Source: an uncultured Pseudomonadales bacterium
Lineage (GTDB): Bacteria > Pseudomonadota > Gammaproteobacteria > Pseudomonadales > Cellvibrionaceae
Assembly: GCA_947489425.1 (NCBI GenBank)
Contig: CANLDL010000002.1
Location: 868,001-932,000 of the forward strand
Length of the DNA stretch: 64,000 nt
Reading direction: 5' to 3'
This document shows positions 1-10,965 of the stretch, piece after piece (position 1 is the stretch's first letter; every line of letters begins with the position of its first letter). The position numbers and the translations under genes were made by a program. The notes beneath the pieces are model-generated. The model was not told where the DNA came from. It searched no databases and worked only from the letters and a program-made list of their open reading frames with translations.

Positions 1-1144
1 CAGAACCACCCACACGTGATACAGAAACACCGGCGTTCATCGCTGGGCGAATACCCGAGTTGAACAAGTCACTCTCAAGGAAGATCTGACCATCGGTAAT
101 AGAAATTACGTTAGTAGGTACGAATGCAGATACATCACCAGCTTGCGTTTCAATAACAGGTAGTGCTGTTAATGAACCTGTTTGGCCTTTAACTTCACCG
201 CTAGTGAAATCTTCAACATACTTGGCATTAACACGTGATGCACGCTCAAGTAAGCGTGAATGCAAATAGAATACATCACCAGGGTAAGCTTCACGGCCAG
301 GTGGGCGGCGAAGTAGTAGTGAAATTTGACGATATGCCCAAGCTTGCTTAGTCAAATCATCATAAATAATTAAGGCATCTTCACCGCGGTCACGGTAGTA
401 TTCACCCATTGAACAACCCGCAAATGGTGCTAAGAATTGCATAGCAGCAGGGTCTGAGGCTGTCGCTGCAACAACAATGGTGTGCTCCATTGCGCCGTGC
501 TCTTCAAGTTTACGTACAACGGCATTTACCGATGCAGCTTTTTGACCAACAGCCACATAAATACACTTAACGCCTTTACCTTTTTGGTTGATAATTGCAT
601 CAACGGCAATGGCTGTTTTACCCGTCTGGCGGTCACCAATAATTAGCTCGCGCTGACCACGACCAACAGGAACCATCGCATCAATGGCTTTTAAACCGAG
701 TTGTACTGGCTGATCAACAGATTGACGTGCAATTACACCTGGGGCAATTTTTTCAATAGGGTCTGTTAACTTAGTTTCAATAGGGCCTTTGCCATCAATG
801 GGAACACCGAGTGCATCAACAACACGGCCTTGTAGTTCTGGGCCAACTGGCACTTCTAGAATACGGCCGGTACATTTACAAGTTTGGCCTTCTGCCACAC
901 TCTTGTAATCACCTAAAATTACCGCACCCACTGAATCGCGCTCAAGGTTCAGTGCCATACCATAGACACCACCTTCAAACTCAATCATCTCACCGTACAT
1001 TACGTCGGCAAGACCGTGTATGCGAATAATACCGTCCGTTACTGAAACGACAGTACCTTCGTTTTGTGCTTCACTACCAACATCGAGAGAATCAATACGA
1101 CTCTTGATAATTTCACTAATTTCTGAAGGATTCAGCTGTTGCAT
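1..1144 (-). CDS. atpA: ATP synthase F1 subunit alpha (partial, 3' end outside window)
   Basis: The alpha subunit is the non-catalytic nucleotide-binding subunit of the F1 head of ATP synthase. Reading the minus strand from the ATG at 1144 gives an N-terminus beginning [18 protein letters not shown]. The P-loop GDRQTGKT lies near residues 170-177, followed by the conserved [14 protein letters not shown] context just before it and the [11 protein letters not shown] segment later. About 381 residues are present out of roughly 513, because the gene runs off the left edge. It is the last visible gene of the minus-strand operon atpI-B-E-F-H-A. atpG, atpD and atpC are expected beyond the edge but cannot be seen. 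Confidence 0.96.
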   Translation of the reverse strand, partial: MQQLNPSEISEIIKSRIDSLDVGSEAQNEGTVVSVTDGIIRIHGLADVMYGEMIEFEGGVYGMALNLERDSVGAVILGDYKSVAEGQTCKCTGRILEVPVGPELQGRVVDALGVPIDGKGPIETKLTDPIEKIAPGVIARQSVDQPVQLGLKAIDAMVPVGRGQRELIIGDRQTGKTAIAVDAIINQKGKGVKCIYVAVGQKAASVNAVVRKLEEHGAMEHTIVVAATASDPAAMQFLAPFAGCSMGEYYRDRGEDALIIYDDLTKQAWAYRQISLLLRRPPGREAYPGDVFYLHSRLLERASRVNAKYVEDFTSGEVKGQTGSLTALPVIETQAGDVSAFVPTNVISITDGQIFLESDLFNSGIRPAMNAGVSVSRVGGS

Positions 1145-1252
1145 GCTCTCTTCCTCAATTCCCTATTTGGGATTGCTATTCATTAATAAAAATTAAATTG
1201 TGTTAACAATTTATCGGCTACCAATTAGCCAGTAATACTTTTTGTAACTATT

Positions 1253-1789
1253 TTATAGCGCGAAGCTTTCAGCCAATTTATTTAAACGACCTTTTATAGA
1301 GCCATCTATGACTGTATCGCCTGCGCGAACAATTACACCACCCAACAAAGAGCTATCAACAGCAGTATTAAGCGTAATATCGCTCTCCAATACTGTTTTT
1401 AGTTTTTCTGTTAGTGATTTTTCGACGCTGTCGTCGAGTTCAAAAGCAGAGATCACTTTCACATCAGAGAATTTCTCTTGCTGTGCTTTTAAGTTCTCAA
1501 ATAACTCTTGAATGGAAGGTAATAAACCTAGTCGCTTATTTTCAGCAAGTACCGCAATAAACGACTGTACTTTTGCATTGATTTCGTCACCGCATAAATC
1601 CGTAAGAACTGCCGCTTTTTGCTCAGCTGTTAAGGTAGGAGACTCAAGCAATTTAGCAACGGAGGGCTGCTGAGTTAATACAGCCGCTAACGCTAAGGAC
1701 GATGACCAGCTACCGAGGTCTTTAGCACCACGCGCAACTTCAAATGCTGCTTTTGCATAGGGCCTTGCCAATGTTGTTAATTCCGCCAT
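1253..1789 (-). CDS. atpH: ATP synthase F1 subunit delta
   Basis: The delta subunit (OSCP homologue) forms part of the peripheral stalk and links the F1 head to the b subunits. The 178-residue product begins MAELTTLARPYAKAAFEVA, the typical PYAKAxF start of the family, and ends with the conserved C-terminal GGVIVRAGDTVIDGS and RLNKLAESF segments. Length matches the family (about 177). It lies between atpF and atpA in the standard order, 63 bases after atpF and 108 bases before atpA, with no sign of a separate promoter. Confidence 0.96.
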   Translation of the reverse strand: MAELTTLARPYAKAAFEVARGAKDLGSWSSSLALAAVLTQQPSVAKLLESPTLTAEQKAAVLTDLCGDEINAKVQSFIAVLAENKRLGLLPSIQELFENLKAQQEKFSDVKVISAFELDDSVEKSLTEKLKTVLESDITLNTAVDSSLLGGVIVRAGDTVIDGSIKGRLNKLAESFAL

Positions 1790-1852
1790 TTCTTATGCCT
1801 AATTTTTTATGCTAACCAGTAATTATGCTTACTATTCAATGCTCAATACAAA

Positions 1853-2323
1853 TTAAAGATCTGCAGCAAGCTTGCTCACCAAATCGTTGTGGGCTTTCGC
1901 GTCGATCGCCTGACCCAATACTTTTTCAGCACCTGCTAATGCCAGTGTTGCCACTTGGCTACGCAGTGCTTCTTTAGCACGGTTGGTCTCTTGCTCGACT
2001 TCTGCTTTAGCAGCGGTAACGATACGATCACCTTCTACTTTAGCTTGCTCTTTTGCTTCATCAACGATTTGCGTTGCACGCTTATTCGCTTGATCAACAA
2101 TAGCTGCCGCTTGTTCTTTCGCCGAGCTTAGCTCTTCAGTTGCTTTTTTCTGTGCTAACTCAAGATCTTTATCAGCACGCTCAGCAGCTTGTAGGCCATC
2201 GGCAATTTTCTTTTCACGTTCAACCATTACTGCAATTAATGCAGGCCAAACAAATTTGGCGCAGAACCATACAAATACAAAAAATGTAAGGGTTTGACCA
2301 ATTAGTGTTAAGTTAATATTCAC
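1853..2323 (-). CDS. atpF: ATP synthase Fo subunit b
   Basis: Subunit b is the membrane-anchored peripheral stalk of ATP synthase. The 156-residue protein starts [20 protein letters not shown] with a single N-terminal membrane segment (about residues 5-28). A long charged, alanine-rich helix follows, consistent with the parallel coiled coil of b dimers, and the C-terminus contacts delta. Length equals that of E. coli b (156). It sits between atpE (35-base gap) and atpH, in the usual operon order. Confidence 0.96.
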   Translation of the reverse strand: MNINLTLIGQTLTFFVFVWFCAKFVWPALIAVMVEREKKIADGLQAAERADKDLELAQKKATEELSSAKEQAAAIVDQANKRATQIVDEAKEQAKVEGDRIVTAAKAEVEQETNRAKEALRSQVATLALAGAEKVLGQAIDAKAHNDLVSKLAADL

Positions 2324-2358
2324 ACCAATACCTCTTTTATTGTCAGGTTAGGTTGTTA

Positions 2359-2616
<258 letters not shown>

Positions 2617-2673
2617 CTACAAAAGTGACTTGTCGTGTAAAAATAAAAAGTAAAATAAAAAGTGTATTAAAAG

Positions 2674-3600
<927 letters not shown>

Positions 3601-3713
3601 TTAATTAACCCAATTTAATTCTTTGCAAAAATTACTGCTCTCAAATTCTGGAGGCAATAAACCAAAACTTCTTCCTTTAGCTTTCTTCTTACTTCTTATC
3701 CGTAAAAAGAAAC

Positions 3714-4085
3714 TTAAGATTCATCTAAACGGCTTAACATTACTAGGTTTATTAACATCATTACTATGAAAGATGAGAATAAAGCAACAACATCAAGTGG
3801 TTTAAATATTACGAACGCTACGGCAAATCCTATAGACGTCAGCATAAATTTACCTACTTCACCGCGATACATATTGTGAAGTGCTAATTTTGGCAACTTA
3901 TCACTACCTGCGCGAAAAGCCATTAAACCAAAATATATTGATGGCAATATAAATAACAAACCGCCAATCAGGACCGATTTGCCTAGCAACCAATCAAACC
4001 CAGTAATAAGACCTACAGTGATGAACAATAATAAAAATTGTCTCAGCCAAACTTTTTTAGCCAGTAGACTTATGTTCACACTCAA
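3714..4085 (-). CDS. atpI: ATP synthase accessory protein AtpI
   Basis: AtpI is a small membrane protein encoded first in many atp operons and proposed to help assemble the c-ring or deliver ions. This 123-residue product has four hydrophobic segments (about residues 15-34, 38-57, 77-95 and 98-117), as expected for the family, and no catalytic motif. Its position directly ahead of atpB and behind the promoter at 4164-4192 supports the call more strongly than its weakly conserved sequence does. Confidence 0.88.
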   Translation of the reverse strand: MSVNISLLAKKVWLRQFLLLFITVGLITGFDWLLGKSVLIGGLLFILPSIYFGLMAFRAGSDKLPKLALHNMYRGEVGKFMLTSIGFAVAFVIFKPLDVVALFSSFIVMMLINLVMLSRLDES

Positions 4086-4163
4086 TTCTCTGACTCTTTA
4101 TTTTTTTGAGGAGAATTAGCAATATTTAATTGCTTTTTGGTGTCTTATTAACAGACGAGCGCG

Positions 4164-4192
4164 ATTATAGGGGGTCGAGACTGACTATTCAA
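4164..4192 (-). promoter_or_regulatory. Sigma-70 promoter of the atp operon
   Basis: On the minus strand there is a TTGAAT -35 element (4187-4192) and a perfect TATAAT -10 element (4164-4169) separated by exactly 17 bases. It lies about 80 bases ahead of the atpI start and is the only strong match I see in the parB-atpI gap. Transcription would start near 4157. Confidence 0.75.
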
Positions 4193-4343
4193 ATATATTT
4201 TGAGTTTTATTCGATCTTTTTAAAATCAGATTTTGAGCGAGTTTTTAGCTATTTAGGGATTATTTCTGGCACTACTAAAACAAATCAACAAAACAAACAA
4301 AAAACATAGCTAGTGATAAAAAAAGTCTCAAAAATATGGATTT

Positions 4344-5261
4344 TTAAACCTCATAATTCATATGCTTTAAAATTCCATCGAGTTCATCCAAGCTATTATA
4401 CTTTAGTACCAGACGCCCTTTACCTTTAGCACTATGCTGCACAATAACAGGGACACCAATTTTTTGGGCCAACCCTTCTTCTAACTTCTCTATGTCTGCC
4501 GATACAGAAGCGGTCTTCAACTTGGTTTTGTTTTTACCTTCCAACAAACTCCTAACCAAAGTCTCTGTTTGGCGTACAGAAAGACTTTTACTCACAACCT
4601 GTTGGGCGATGTCTCTTTGCTGTAAAGGCTCTAAGCTTAATACCGATCGAGCATGCCCCATTTCTATATCGCCATTTTCGAGCAATTTTTTTACTTCACT
4701 ATCCAATGCAATCAAGCGTAACAGATTAGTGACTGCTGTACGGGACTTACCCACAGCCTCAGCCACTTGCTGATGGGTTAGCTCAAATTCATCCTGTAGG
4801 CGCTTTAGCGCAACAGCTTCCTCTATAGGGTTTAAATCCTCACGCTGAATATTTTCGATAAGTGCCATGGCAATAGCGGCTTCATCGGGCACATCGCGTA
4901 TCACCGCTGGAATTTTATCTAAGCCCGCAAGCTGAGTCGCCCGCCAACGGCGCTCACCTGCAATAATTTCATATTTACCGCTACCAATAGGCCGTATAAC
5001 AATTGGTTGCATAACACCTTGCGCTTTTATTGACTCAGCTAGCTCTTCGAGTGCCTCCGGGTGCATATCTCGTCTTGGCTGATATTTACCTCGCTGAATC
5101 AAATCTATTGCAACATGTTTAAGCTGTTCATTAGCGTTTTCTGGTGGCACTTCATTATCTGTGGGAGCTAATGGCATCTCTGCCGCTTTATTCGCATTAG
5201 CGGAGCTCCCACCTAGTAGTGCATCAAGGCCTTTGCCTAGTCCTTTTCGTTTTGCTGCCAT
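4344..5261 (-). CDS. parB: Chromosome partitioning protein ParB
   Basis: ParB is the CTP-dependent DNA clamp that loads at parS sites near the origin and spreads to form the segregation complex moved by ParA. The 305-residue protein has a lysine-rich N-terminus ending near KGLGKGLDALLGG. The ParB/Sulfiredoxin-like nucleotide-binding segment includes GERRWRAT and IENIQREDLNPIEEA. A helix-turn-helix follows at LTHQQVAEAVGKSRTAVTN, then a C-terminal dimerisation domain. It starts 34 bases after parA. Two parS-like sites in recF (17463-17478 and 18117-18132) are the likely loading sites. Confidence 0.96.
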   Translation of the reverse strand: MAAKRKGLGKGLDALLGGSSANANKAAEMPLAPTDNEVPPENANEQLKHVAIDLIQRGKYQPRRDMHPEALEELAESIKAQGVMQPIVIRPIGSGKYEIIAGERRWRATQLAGLDKIPAVIRDVPDEAAIAMALIENIQREDLNPIEEAVALKRLQDEFELTHQQVAEAVGKSRTAVTNLLRLIALDSEVKKLLENGDIEMGHARSVLSLEPLQQRDIAQQVVSKSLSVRQTETLVRSLLEGKNKTKLKTASVSADIEKLEEGLAQKIGVPVIVQHSAKGKGRLVLKYNSLDELDGILKHMNYEV

Positions 5262-5295
5262 GTTGTTTCCTATAGATCTATCGAATAATTACTGT

Positions 5296-6078
5296 CTAGC
5301 TTGCTTGTTTTGATAGTTCACTACGGCGTACAAATTCACCCGCTAGTGCAAGGTAGGCCATAGCTCCTTTGGATTGTCTATCATAAATCAGAGCAGGTTG
5401 ACCAAAGCTCGGAGCCTCTGCTAAACGGATATTTCTCGGTATACAAGCTTGATAGAGTTTTTCACCAAAGTGTGTACTTAATTGCTCCGATACCTCTAGC
5501 GTTAAGCTACTTCTAGGGTCGTACATAGTGCGCAAAATACCTGCAATATCTAGTGCAGGGTTAGTTTGCATTTGTATTTGTTCAATAGTGTTCATTAATG
5601 AGGACAGCCCCTCGAGTGCATAATACTCACATTGCATAGGTATCAATACACTATTACTGGCAGCTAAAGCATTAACCGTTAGCATATTCAGTGAAGGCGG
5701 ACAGTCTATTAATATATAGTGATACTGATGCTTAATATGCTCAAGCGCATTACGTAGCGCAAATTCTTTGTCGTCTTTTTCTAACAGCTGTACTTCTGCC
5801 GCTGTTAAATCACTATTTGACGCCAATACATCATAGCGTCCACTGGGGGATTGCTGTTTTGCCTGCGTAACAGAAATATTATTAATTAACACATCATAAA
5901 TGCTAAAAGGGACACCGTGTTTATTAACACCGCTGCCCATAGTTGCATTACCCTGTGGATCAAGATCAATCAATAATACTTTTTTCTTGATGGCAACAAG
6001 AGAAGCGGCCAAATTGACGCAAGTCGTGGTTTTGCCAACCCCACCTTTTTGATTTGCAATTGCGTATATCTGTGTCAC
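5296..6078 (-). CDS. parA: Chromosome partitioning ATPase ParA (Soj family)
   Basis: ParA is a deviant Walker ATPase that binds the nucleoid nonspecifically and moves ParB-parS complexes. The 260-residue protein opens with the deviant Walker A motif KGGVGKTT (residues 11-18, signature Lys11 and Lys16). It continues with the Walker A' aspartate in LLIDLDPQGN and the Walker B region ILIDCPPSLNMLTVNAL. Length is typical of the chromosomal, short-N-terminus Soj type, without the extra HTH domain of plasmid ParA. It lies between rsmG and parB, the standard origin-proximal arrangement. Confidence 0.96.
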   Translation of the reverse strand: MTQIYAIANQKGGVGKTTTCVNLAASLVAIKKKVLLIDLDPQGNATMGSGVNKHGVPFSIYDVLINNISVTQAKQQSPSGRYDVLASNSDLTAAEVQLLEKDDKEFALRNALEHIKHQYHYILIDCPPSLNMLTVNALAASNSVLIPMQCEYYALEGLSSLMNTIEQIQMQTNPALDIAGILRTMYDPRSSLTLEVSEQLSTHFGEKLYQACIPRNIRLAEAPSFGQPALIYDRQSKGAMAYLALAGEFVRRSELSKQAS

Positions 6079-6123
6079 AACTCTTCACCTGTTTTTATTG
6101 TAATTCTTGTCATTAATTGTATT

Positions 6124-6810
6124 TTACTGTTTAGCGACTGATGATAACACCATCAAATAACGCTCTTCATTACACTTTGGCACCTGCAATTTATGCGCGG
6201 CTATCATTTCAACTCGTGATGAGCACTGTTTTAACTCTAATTCTGGATATTGCCCCTTCATCGCCCAATACTGACCATCACATCCTAATAAGTGTTCAGC
6301 ACCTATCACCATATCCGATAAGCTGGCAAATGCTCGGCTAGTTACTATGTCGAATTTTTCTTCTGGATGAAAGCCTTCAACACGTTTATTTTCAACTTGT
6401 ATGTTTGAAAGTTTAAGTTTTAATGCTGTTTGAAATAAAAAGCGGGTTTTTTTACCATTACTATCAAGCAGTGTCACTTGAATATCGGGAAAGCAAATAG
6501 CCAATGGAAACCCTGGTAGCCCCCCTCCTGTACCCACATCTATTAGACGTAAAGGGTAGGTAGCAGCCTTACCTTTTTTATTATTTATATAGTCTTGCAG
6601 ATATGGACATAATACTAAACTGTCGAGTAAATGGCGCGATACCATCTCTTTAGGGTCGCGAATGGCCGATAAATTGATGGCTTTGTTCCATTTATGAAAA
6701 GCCTCTAAATACTCTATTAGGAGGTTTTGCTGATTTTCATTAACGTCAATATTAAGCTCATCTAAACCATCCCTAAGTAGTTTACGACAGGCAGTTTCGT
6801 CAATAGCCAT
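6124..6810 (-). CDS. rsmG: 16S rRNA (guanine-527-N7)-methyltransferase RsmG
   Basis: RsmG (GidB) methylates N7 of G527 in 16S rRNA with S-adenosylmethionine. The 228-residue protein has the N-terminal LIEYLEAFHKWNKAINLSAI region, the RHLLDSL motif, the SAM-binding glycine loop DVGTGGGLPGFPLAI and the later VTSRAFASLSDM segment, all standard for the family. Its ATG overlaps the mnmG stop codon by one base (TAATG), so the two are translationally coupled. Confidence 0.96.
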   Translation of the reverse strand: MAIDETACRKLLRDGLDELNIDVNENQQNLLIEYLEAFHKWNKAINLSAIRDPKEMVSRHLLDSLVLCPYLQDYINNKKGKAATYPLRLIDVGTGGGLPGFPLAICFPDIQVTLLDSNGKKTRFLFQTALKLKLSNIQVENKRVEGFHPEEKFDIVTSRAFASLSDMVIGAEHLLGCDGQYWAMKGQYPELELKQCSSRVEMIAAHKLQVPKCNEERYLMVLSSVAKQ

Positions 6811-8744
6811 TAGTTTACCGCTTGCTGATCTGCACTGATATTGACCTTTTTTAATAGGCCTCTTTTTTTCAAATAAACCAATAACAGCGATACAGCCGCA
6901 GGAGTTACTCCTGGAATACGACTGGCCCGACCTAAGTTTTGTGGTCTTTGCTCGCTGAGCTTTTGCTTAATCTCATTAGATAAACCATCGACCAGACTGT
7001 AATCCATATTTTCTGGCAGCGGGGTTTGTTCGTGTTGTTGCAGGCGAGAGATCTCCTCGGTCTGTCGATCAATATAGCCCGAGTATTTAGCACTGATTTC
7101 AACCTGCTCTTGTACTTGTGACAGCAAGATATCACCGAGTTCATCAAAGCTAGAGTCTGTGTTTTTAATACTATTTAGATCTTCAAAATTAAGCTCTGGG
7201 CGCTTGAGTAGCTCGTATAGATTGTACTCGCGTGTTAATGGAGATTTAAGTTTTGGAGAAAGCAGCTCAGCTTCTGGGCTTTTAGCTTGAACCCAAGTTG
7301 TTTTTAGTCGCTGTTCTTCAAGCGCTATCGCATCGCGTTTTTTATTAAAGGCCGACCAACGCTCATCATCGATTAAGCCAAGGTTTCTGGCAATATCCGT
7401 TAAGCGCGTATCCGCATTATCTTCGCGCAGCAGTAGACGATATTCTGCACGACTGGTAAACATGCGGTAGGGTTCTTGTGTGCCCATAGTAATTAGGTCA
7501 TCAACCAAAACCCCCATATACGCTTGATCGCGCCTTGGGCTCCAAGGTTCTTTTTCTTGCACTTGCAGCGCCGCATTAGCACCCGCCAGCAAGCCCTGCG
7601 CACCCGCTTCTTCGTAGCCTGTTGTGCCGTTAATTTGTCCGGCAAAAAATAATCCCTTTAAGGAGCGCGTTTCTAGACTGGGTTTTAAGTCTTGCGGGTT
7701 AAAAAAGTCATACTCAATAGCATAACCAGGGCGCATAATATGTGCATTTTCAAAACCTTTGATCGAACGCACGAGTTTTAGCTGTATATCAAAGGGAAGG
7801 CTGGTGGATATTCCATTAGGGTAGAGCTCGTGAGTTTTTAAGCCCTCGGGCTCGATAAAAATTTGATGGGAGTTTTTATCACCAAAGCGCTGCACCTTAT
7901 CTTCTACCGATGGACAATAACGCGGGCCTGTGCCCTCGATAACACCGGTATATAAGGGGGATCGATCAAGCCCTTCGCGAATAATATCGTGGGTTTTTTC
8001 GTTGGTGTGTGTAATCCAACAACAGGTTTGTTCGGGGTGATCCTCGGGCTTGCCCATATAAGACATAATTGGGGTTACTTCTTCTCCCCATTGCTCCTGC
8101 AGGCCACTGAAATCAACGGTTTTAGCGTCTATTCTTGGAGGTGTGCCTGTTTTTAGGCGATCAACGCGAAAGGGCAGCTCTCGAAGTCGGTTAGCTAATG
8201 CAATGGAGGGTGGATCACCAGCACGCCCCCCAGAGTGATTCTCTAAACCAATGTGGATTTTACCCCCCAAAAAGGTCCCTACGGTCAGGATAACTGTCGG
8301 GGCATAAAATTTAAGCCCCATCTCTGTCACCACACCTCTAACACTATCCCCAACGACGGCAAGATCGTTAACGGATTGCTGAAATATTTCCAGATTGGGC
8401 TGGTTTTCTAATATCTCTCGAATGGCAGCTTTGTAGAGAACGCGGTCAGCTTGTGCGCGGGTTGCACGAACCGCAGGGCCTTTACGCGCATTGAGTAGGC
8501 GAAATTGAATGCCGCCTTTGTCCGTGGCATGGGCCATTGCACCACCCATTGCATCAATTTCTTTTACTAAATGGCTTTTACCAATGCCACCGATAGCAGG
8601 ATTACAGGACATTTGCCCCAAGGTTTCGATATTGTGTGTTAGCAATAGGGTAGAACAGCCCATACGTGCCGCTGCTAAACACGCCTCTGTGCCAGCATGA
8701 CCACCGCCAATCACGATCACATCGTATTGATGTGGATAATCCAT
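6810..8744 (-). CDS. mnmG: tRNA uridine-5-carboxymethylaminomethyl modification enzyme MnmG
   Basis: MnmG (GidA) is the FAD-dependent partner of MnmE that builds cmnm5U at the wobble position of certain tRNAs. The FAD-binding motif [13 protein letters not shown] is at the N-terminus, followed by [20 protein letters not shown]. The C-terminal helical domain ends with [21 protein letters not shown] chose the ATG at 8744 (product about 644 residues, MDYPHQYDV...) because a GAGG Shine-Dalgarno sequence sits 5 bases ahead of it and it matches the family N-terminus. An in-frame ATG at 8780 would add 12 unrelated residues. Confidence 0.95.
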   Translation of the reverse strand: MDYPHQYDVIVIGGGHAGTEACLAAARMGCSTLLLTHNIETLGQMSCNPAIGGIGKSHLVKEIDAMGGAMAHATDKGGIQFRLLNARKGPAVRATRAQADRVLYKAAIREILENQPNLEIFQQSVNDLAVVGDSVRGVVTEMGLKFYAPTVILTVGTFLGGKIHIGLENHSGGRAGDPPSIALANRLRELPFRVDRLKTGTPPRIDAKTVDFSGLQEQWGEEVTPIMSYMGKPEDHPEQTCCWITHTNEKTHDIIREGLDRSPLYTGVIEGTGPRYCPSVEDKVQRFGDKNSHQIFIEPEGLKTHELYPNGISTSLPFDIQLKLVRSIKGFENAHIMRPGYAIEYDFFNPQDLKPSLETRSLKGLFFAGQINGTTGYEEAGAQGLLAGANAALQVQEKEPWSPRRDQAYMGVLVDDLITMGTQEPYRMFTSRAEYRLLLREDNADTRLTDIARNLGLIDDERWSAFNKKRDAIALEEQRLKTTWVQAKSPEAELLSPKLKSPLTREYNLYELLKRPELNFEDLNSIKNTDSSFDELGDILLSQVQEQVEISAKYSGYIDRQTEEISRLQQHEQTPLPENMDYSLVDGLSNEIKQKLSEQRPQNLGRASRIPGVTPAAVSLLLVYLKKRGLLKKVNISADQQAVN

Positions 8745-9148
8745 GGAAACCTCTTTTTTGGTTTTGAGAACATAAAACAATAATTAAAGCTGGCCATTAT
8801 ATTTAAAGGTCAGTTTTTAATCAAAACAAGTGAGTATTTACTGTAAATTAAGACAAGATTGGTTGATGACGTGTATTTTAATCAATTTTACCGTTTAATC
8901 TTTATCTGTTTTTCATAAATAAAAAAAGTTAAAGGGCTAATCACAGCAGCCGCTAATATTTATCCAGCATAGCATTAAGTTTATCGCAAGAATACTCTTA
9001 CAAAAATTAGGGATATTAAAACTATTAACAACTAAATAATTAAATTAAATAGTTTTATTTAAATACTAATAACTTATTATTAATGTAATTATTAGGCCTA
9101 AGCTTATATGTTAATAAGTTTATAATTACTATATTTATCAATAATTTA

Positions 9149-9157
9149 TGTGAATAA
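9149..9157 (-). promoter_or_regulatory. DnaA box (perfect TTATNCACA match)
   Basis: The plus strand reads TGTGAATAA, the complement of TTATTCACA. It lies in the AT-rich mnmG-mnmE gap. Confidence 0.55.
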
Positions 9158-9434
9158 TAAACCCCAGAGTATACTATGTAGACATGGGGTAATTACCTTT
9201 GTAAAGCTTGTAGTTAAGTAAATATAAATAGTGATGGTTTATTTGGAAATAATCTATCCTCTAGTTATTCATTGTTTATAACTTTGATATGCACAGAGAA
9301 ATATTTATTTAAATTAATGTTAATTCTTTTAATGAATAACCATGGAAAAACTGGCAACTTTATATAATAAGCTGTGAATTAATGTTAATAACTTAAAATC
9401 AAGTCAATAGCTTGTCGATTTGATGTGTGTCTTT

Positions 9435-9443
9435 TGTGGATAA
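9435..9443 (-). promoter_or_regulatory. DnaA box (perfect TTATCCACA match)
   Basis: The plus strand reads TGTGGATAA, the complement of the strongest DnaA box TTATCCACA. It lies about 90 bases from the mnmE end of the AT-rich gap. Confidence 0.6.
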
Positions 9444-9532
9444 CTATAGGATAGATATAGGGTAAGTATTCTTTTATATTTATTATTGTTGCTTAATTAT
9501 TACTTACAAATTGATATTTTTGCGTGTATTTT

Positions 9533-10936
9533 TTATTTACCGATACAAAAACTAGAAAATATTTTACCTAATAATTCATCTGCAGTTACTTCACCGGTTA
9601 TTTCTCCTAAATATTGCTGAGATTGTCGTAAATCTTCGGCTACTAACTCACCTGCACCAACAGCTAATTGTTCTATAGCAAATTGGATGCTCTCGCTCGT
9701 TTTACTTAGAGAGTCTAAATGACGCCTTCTTGCCGTAAAGCTACCCTCAGTGACCTGCTGATAACCCATACATGACTTAAGGTGGTCTTTTAATTCTTGT
9801 AAGCCGAGCTTAGTTTTTGCTGATATAGCAATGGAAGGAATGCTGCTTAGATGTGCAAATTCTTGTTGTTCTACAACTAAGTTTGTCTCTTTATTTATAA
9901 GGTCGGTTTTATTGTACAGAATGGTCACACGCGAGTAGTCAATGCGGTGATCCTTTCCATTTTGTCCAAATTGAGGGAATAACTCATCGAGGCTTTTGGT
10001 GAGATCAACTTTGTTGGCATCTACTAATAGCAGTATCCGGTCAGCTTTTGATATCTCATCCCAGGCCCTTTCCATACCTATTTTTTCAACTTCGTCACCG
10101 CCTTCACGAAGTCCTGCGGTATCGATAATATGCAAAGGCATACCATCTAGATGTATTTCTTCGCGCAATATATCTCTAGTGGTTCCCTCTATATCGGTAA
10201 CAATAGCGGAATCTTTGCCTGCTAAGGCATTTAATAGGCTTGATTTGCCAGCATTAGGGCGGCCAGCAATAACGATGGTCATTCCCTCTCTTACTAACAC
10301 ACCCTGCTTAGCTTCAAGGAAAATAGCTTCTAATGCTGTTTGTATATCTTCTAGGCCATTAAAAAGTGTCTGGTCATTTAAGAAGTCGATTTCCTCTTCT
10401 GGAAAATCGATAGCGGCTTCTATGTAAATACGTATTTTAGTGATTTTATCAACAAGCTCATGGATCTTTTCAGAAAATACCCCTTGTAGTGATTTAACCG
10501 CATTGCGTGCTGCTTGTTCACTCGTGGCATTAATCAAATCAGCTATGGCTTCTGCCTGAGCCAAATCAAGCTTATCGTTTAAAAAAGCTCTCTCAGAGAA
10601 TTCACCAGGTTTGGCAAGGCGCACACCATCGATAGAGGTAACCGCAGTGAGTAGTTGATCTAGAACGACTGGGCCACCATGACCTTGCAACTCAAGGACA
10701 TCCTCTCCTGTAAACGAATGTGGATTTGGAAAATAAAGTGCTAAGCCCTGATCAATGGCATTATCAGTATTAGGATGATAAAAATCTGTTAGTTGTGCAT
10801 AGCGAGGTGTGAGATCTTGCTGGGTAATGTACTTTGAAAGTTCTTGTGCCTTAGGGCCCGATACTCTAATGATACCAACGCTGCCTCGCCCTGGAGCAGT
10901 TGCAATGGCGGCGATGGTATCCTGAGTCGTTTTCAT
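9533..10936 (-). CDS. mnmE: tRNA modification GTPase MnmE
   Basis: MnmE (TrmE) is the GTPase that works with MnmG to modify wobble U34 of tRNAs. The 467-residue protein has the N-terminal folate-binding domain (start [20 protein letters not shown]), a helical domain, and an inserted G domain with P-loop [14 protein letters not shown]. The G2/G3 region includes GTTRD and DTAGLRE, and NKTD is present. The C-terminal tetrapeptide CIGK carries the catalytically required cysteine. All hallmarks are intact and the length is typical. It follows yidC by about 30 bases. Confidence 0.96.
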   Translation of the reverse strand: MKTTQDTIAAIATAPGRGSVGIIRVSGPKAQELSKYITQQDLTPRYAQLTDFYHPNTDNAIDQGLALYFPNPHSFTGEDVLELQGHGGPVVLDQLLTAVTSIDGVRLAKPGEFSERAFLNDKLDLAQAEAIADLINATSEQAARNAVKSLQGVFSEKIHELVDKITKIRIYIEAAIDFPEEEIDFLNDQTLFNGLEDIQTALEAIFLEAKQGVLVREGMTIVIAGRPNAGKSSLLNALAGKDSAIVTDIEGTTRDILREEIHLDGMPLHIIDTAGLREGGDEVEKIGMERAWDEISKADRILLLVDANKVDLTKSLDELFPQFGQNGKDHRIDYSRVTILYNKTDLINKETNLVVEQQEFAHLSSIPSIAISAKTKLGLQELKDHLKSCMGYQQVTEGSFTARRRHLDSLSKTSESIQFAIEQLAVGAGELVAEDLRQSQQYLGEITGEVTADELLGKIFSSFCIGK

Positions 10937-10965
10937 TAATAGATGCTCTATGCAATGAGACTATT

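Larger units (their letters stand above)
8745..9532. other. Long AT-rich intergenic region with DnaA boxes; candidate oriC
   Basis: This gap of nearly 0.8 kb between mnmG and mnmE has no credible gene and is strikingly AT-rich, in an otherwise compact region. It holds two perfect matches to the DnaA box TTATNCACA, both on the minus strand: 9149-9157 (TGTGAATAA) and 9435-9443 (TGTGGATAA). Two one-mismatch boxes lie at 9287-9295 (ATATGCACA) and 9373-9381 (TGTGAATTA). I saw no GATC clusters like those of E. coli oriC. In enterobacteria and vibrios oriC is next to mnmG, so this is a serious origin candidate, competing with the rpmH-dnaA gap. Confidence 0.5.

Noticed and set aside
10..240. Further CACGTG cores in atpA (near 13 and 230) considered as parS
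   Set aside because: The flanking bases are not palindromic and do not match the parS consensus.
4260..4320. A/C-rich stretch after parB considered as a repeat array
   Set aside because: The units are irregular (variants of AAACAAA) and there is no spacer-repeat structure; simple low-complexity sequence, possibly a U-rich mRNA end for parB.
9996..10427. 143-codon plus-strand frame inside mnmE
   Set aside because: It is antisense to the MnmE G domain, serine-rich as expected of a reverse reading, with no homology I can see.
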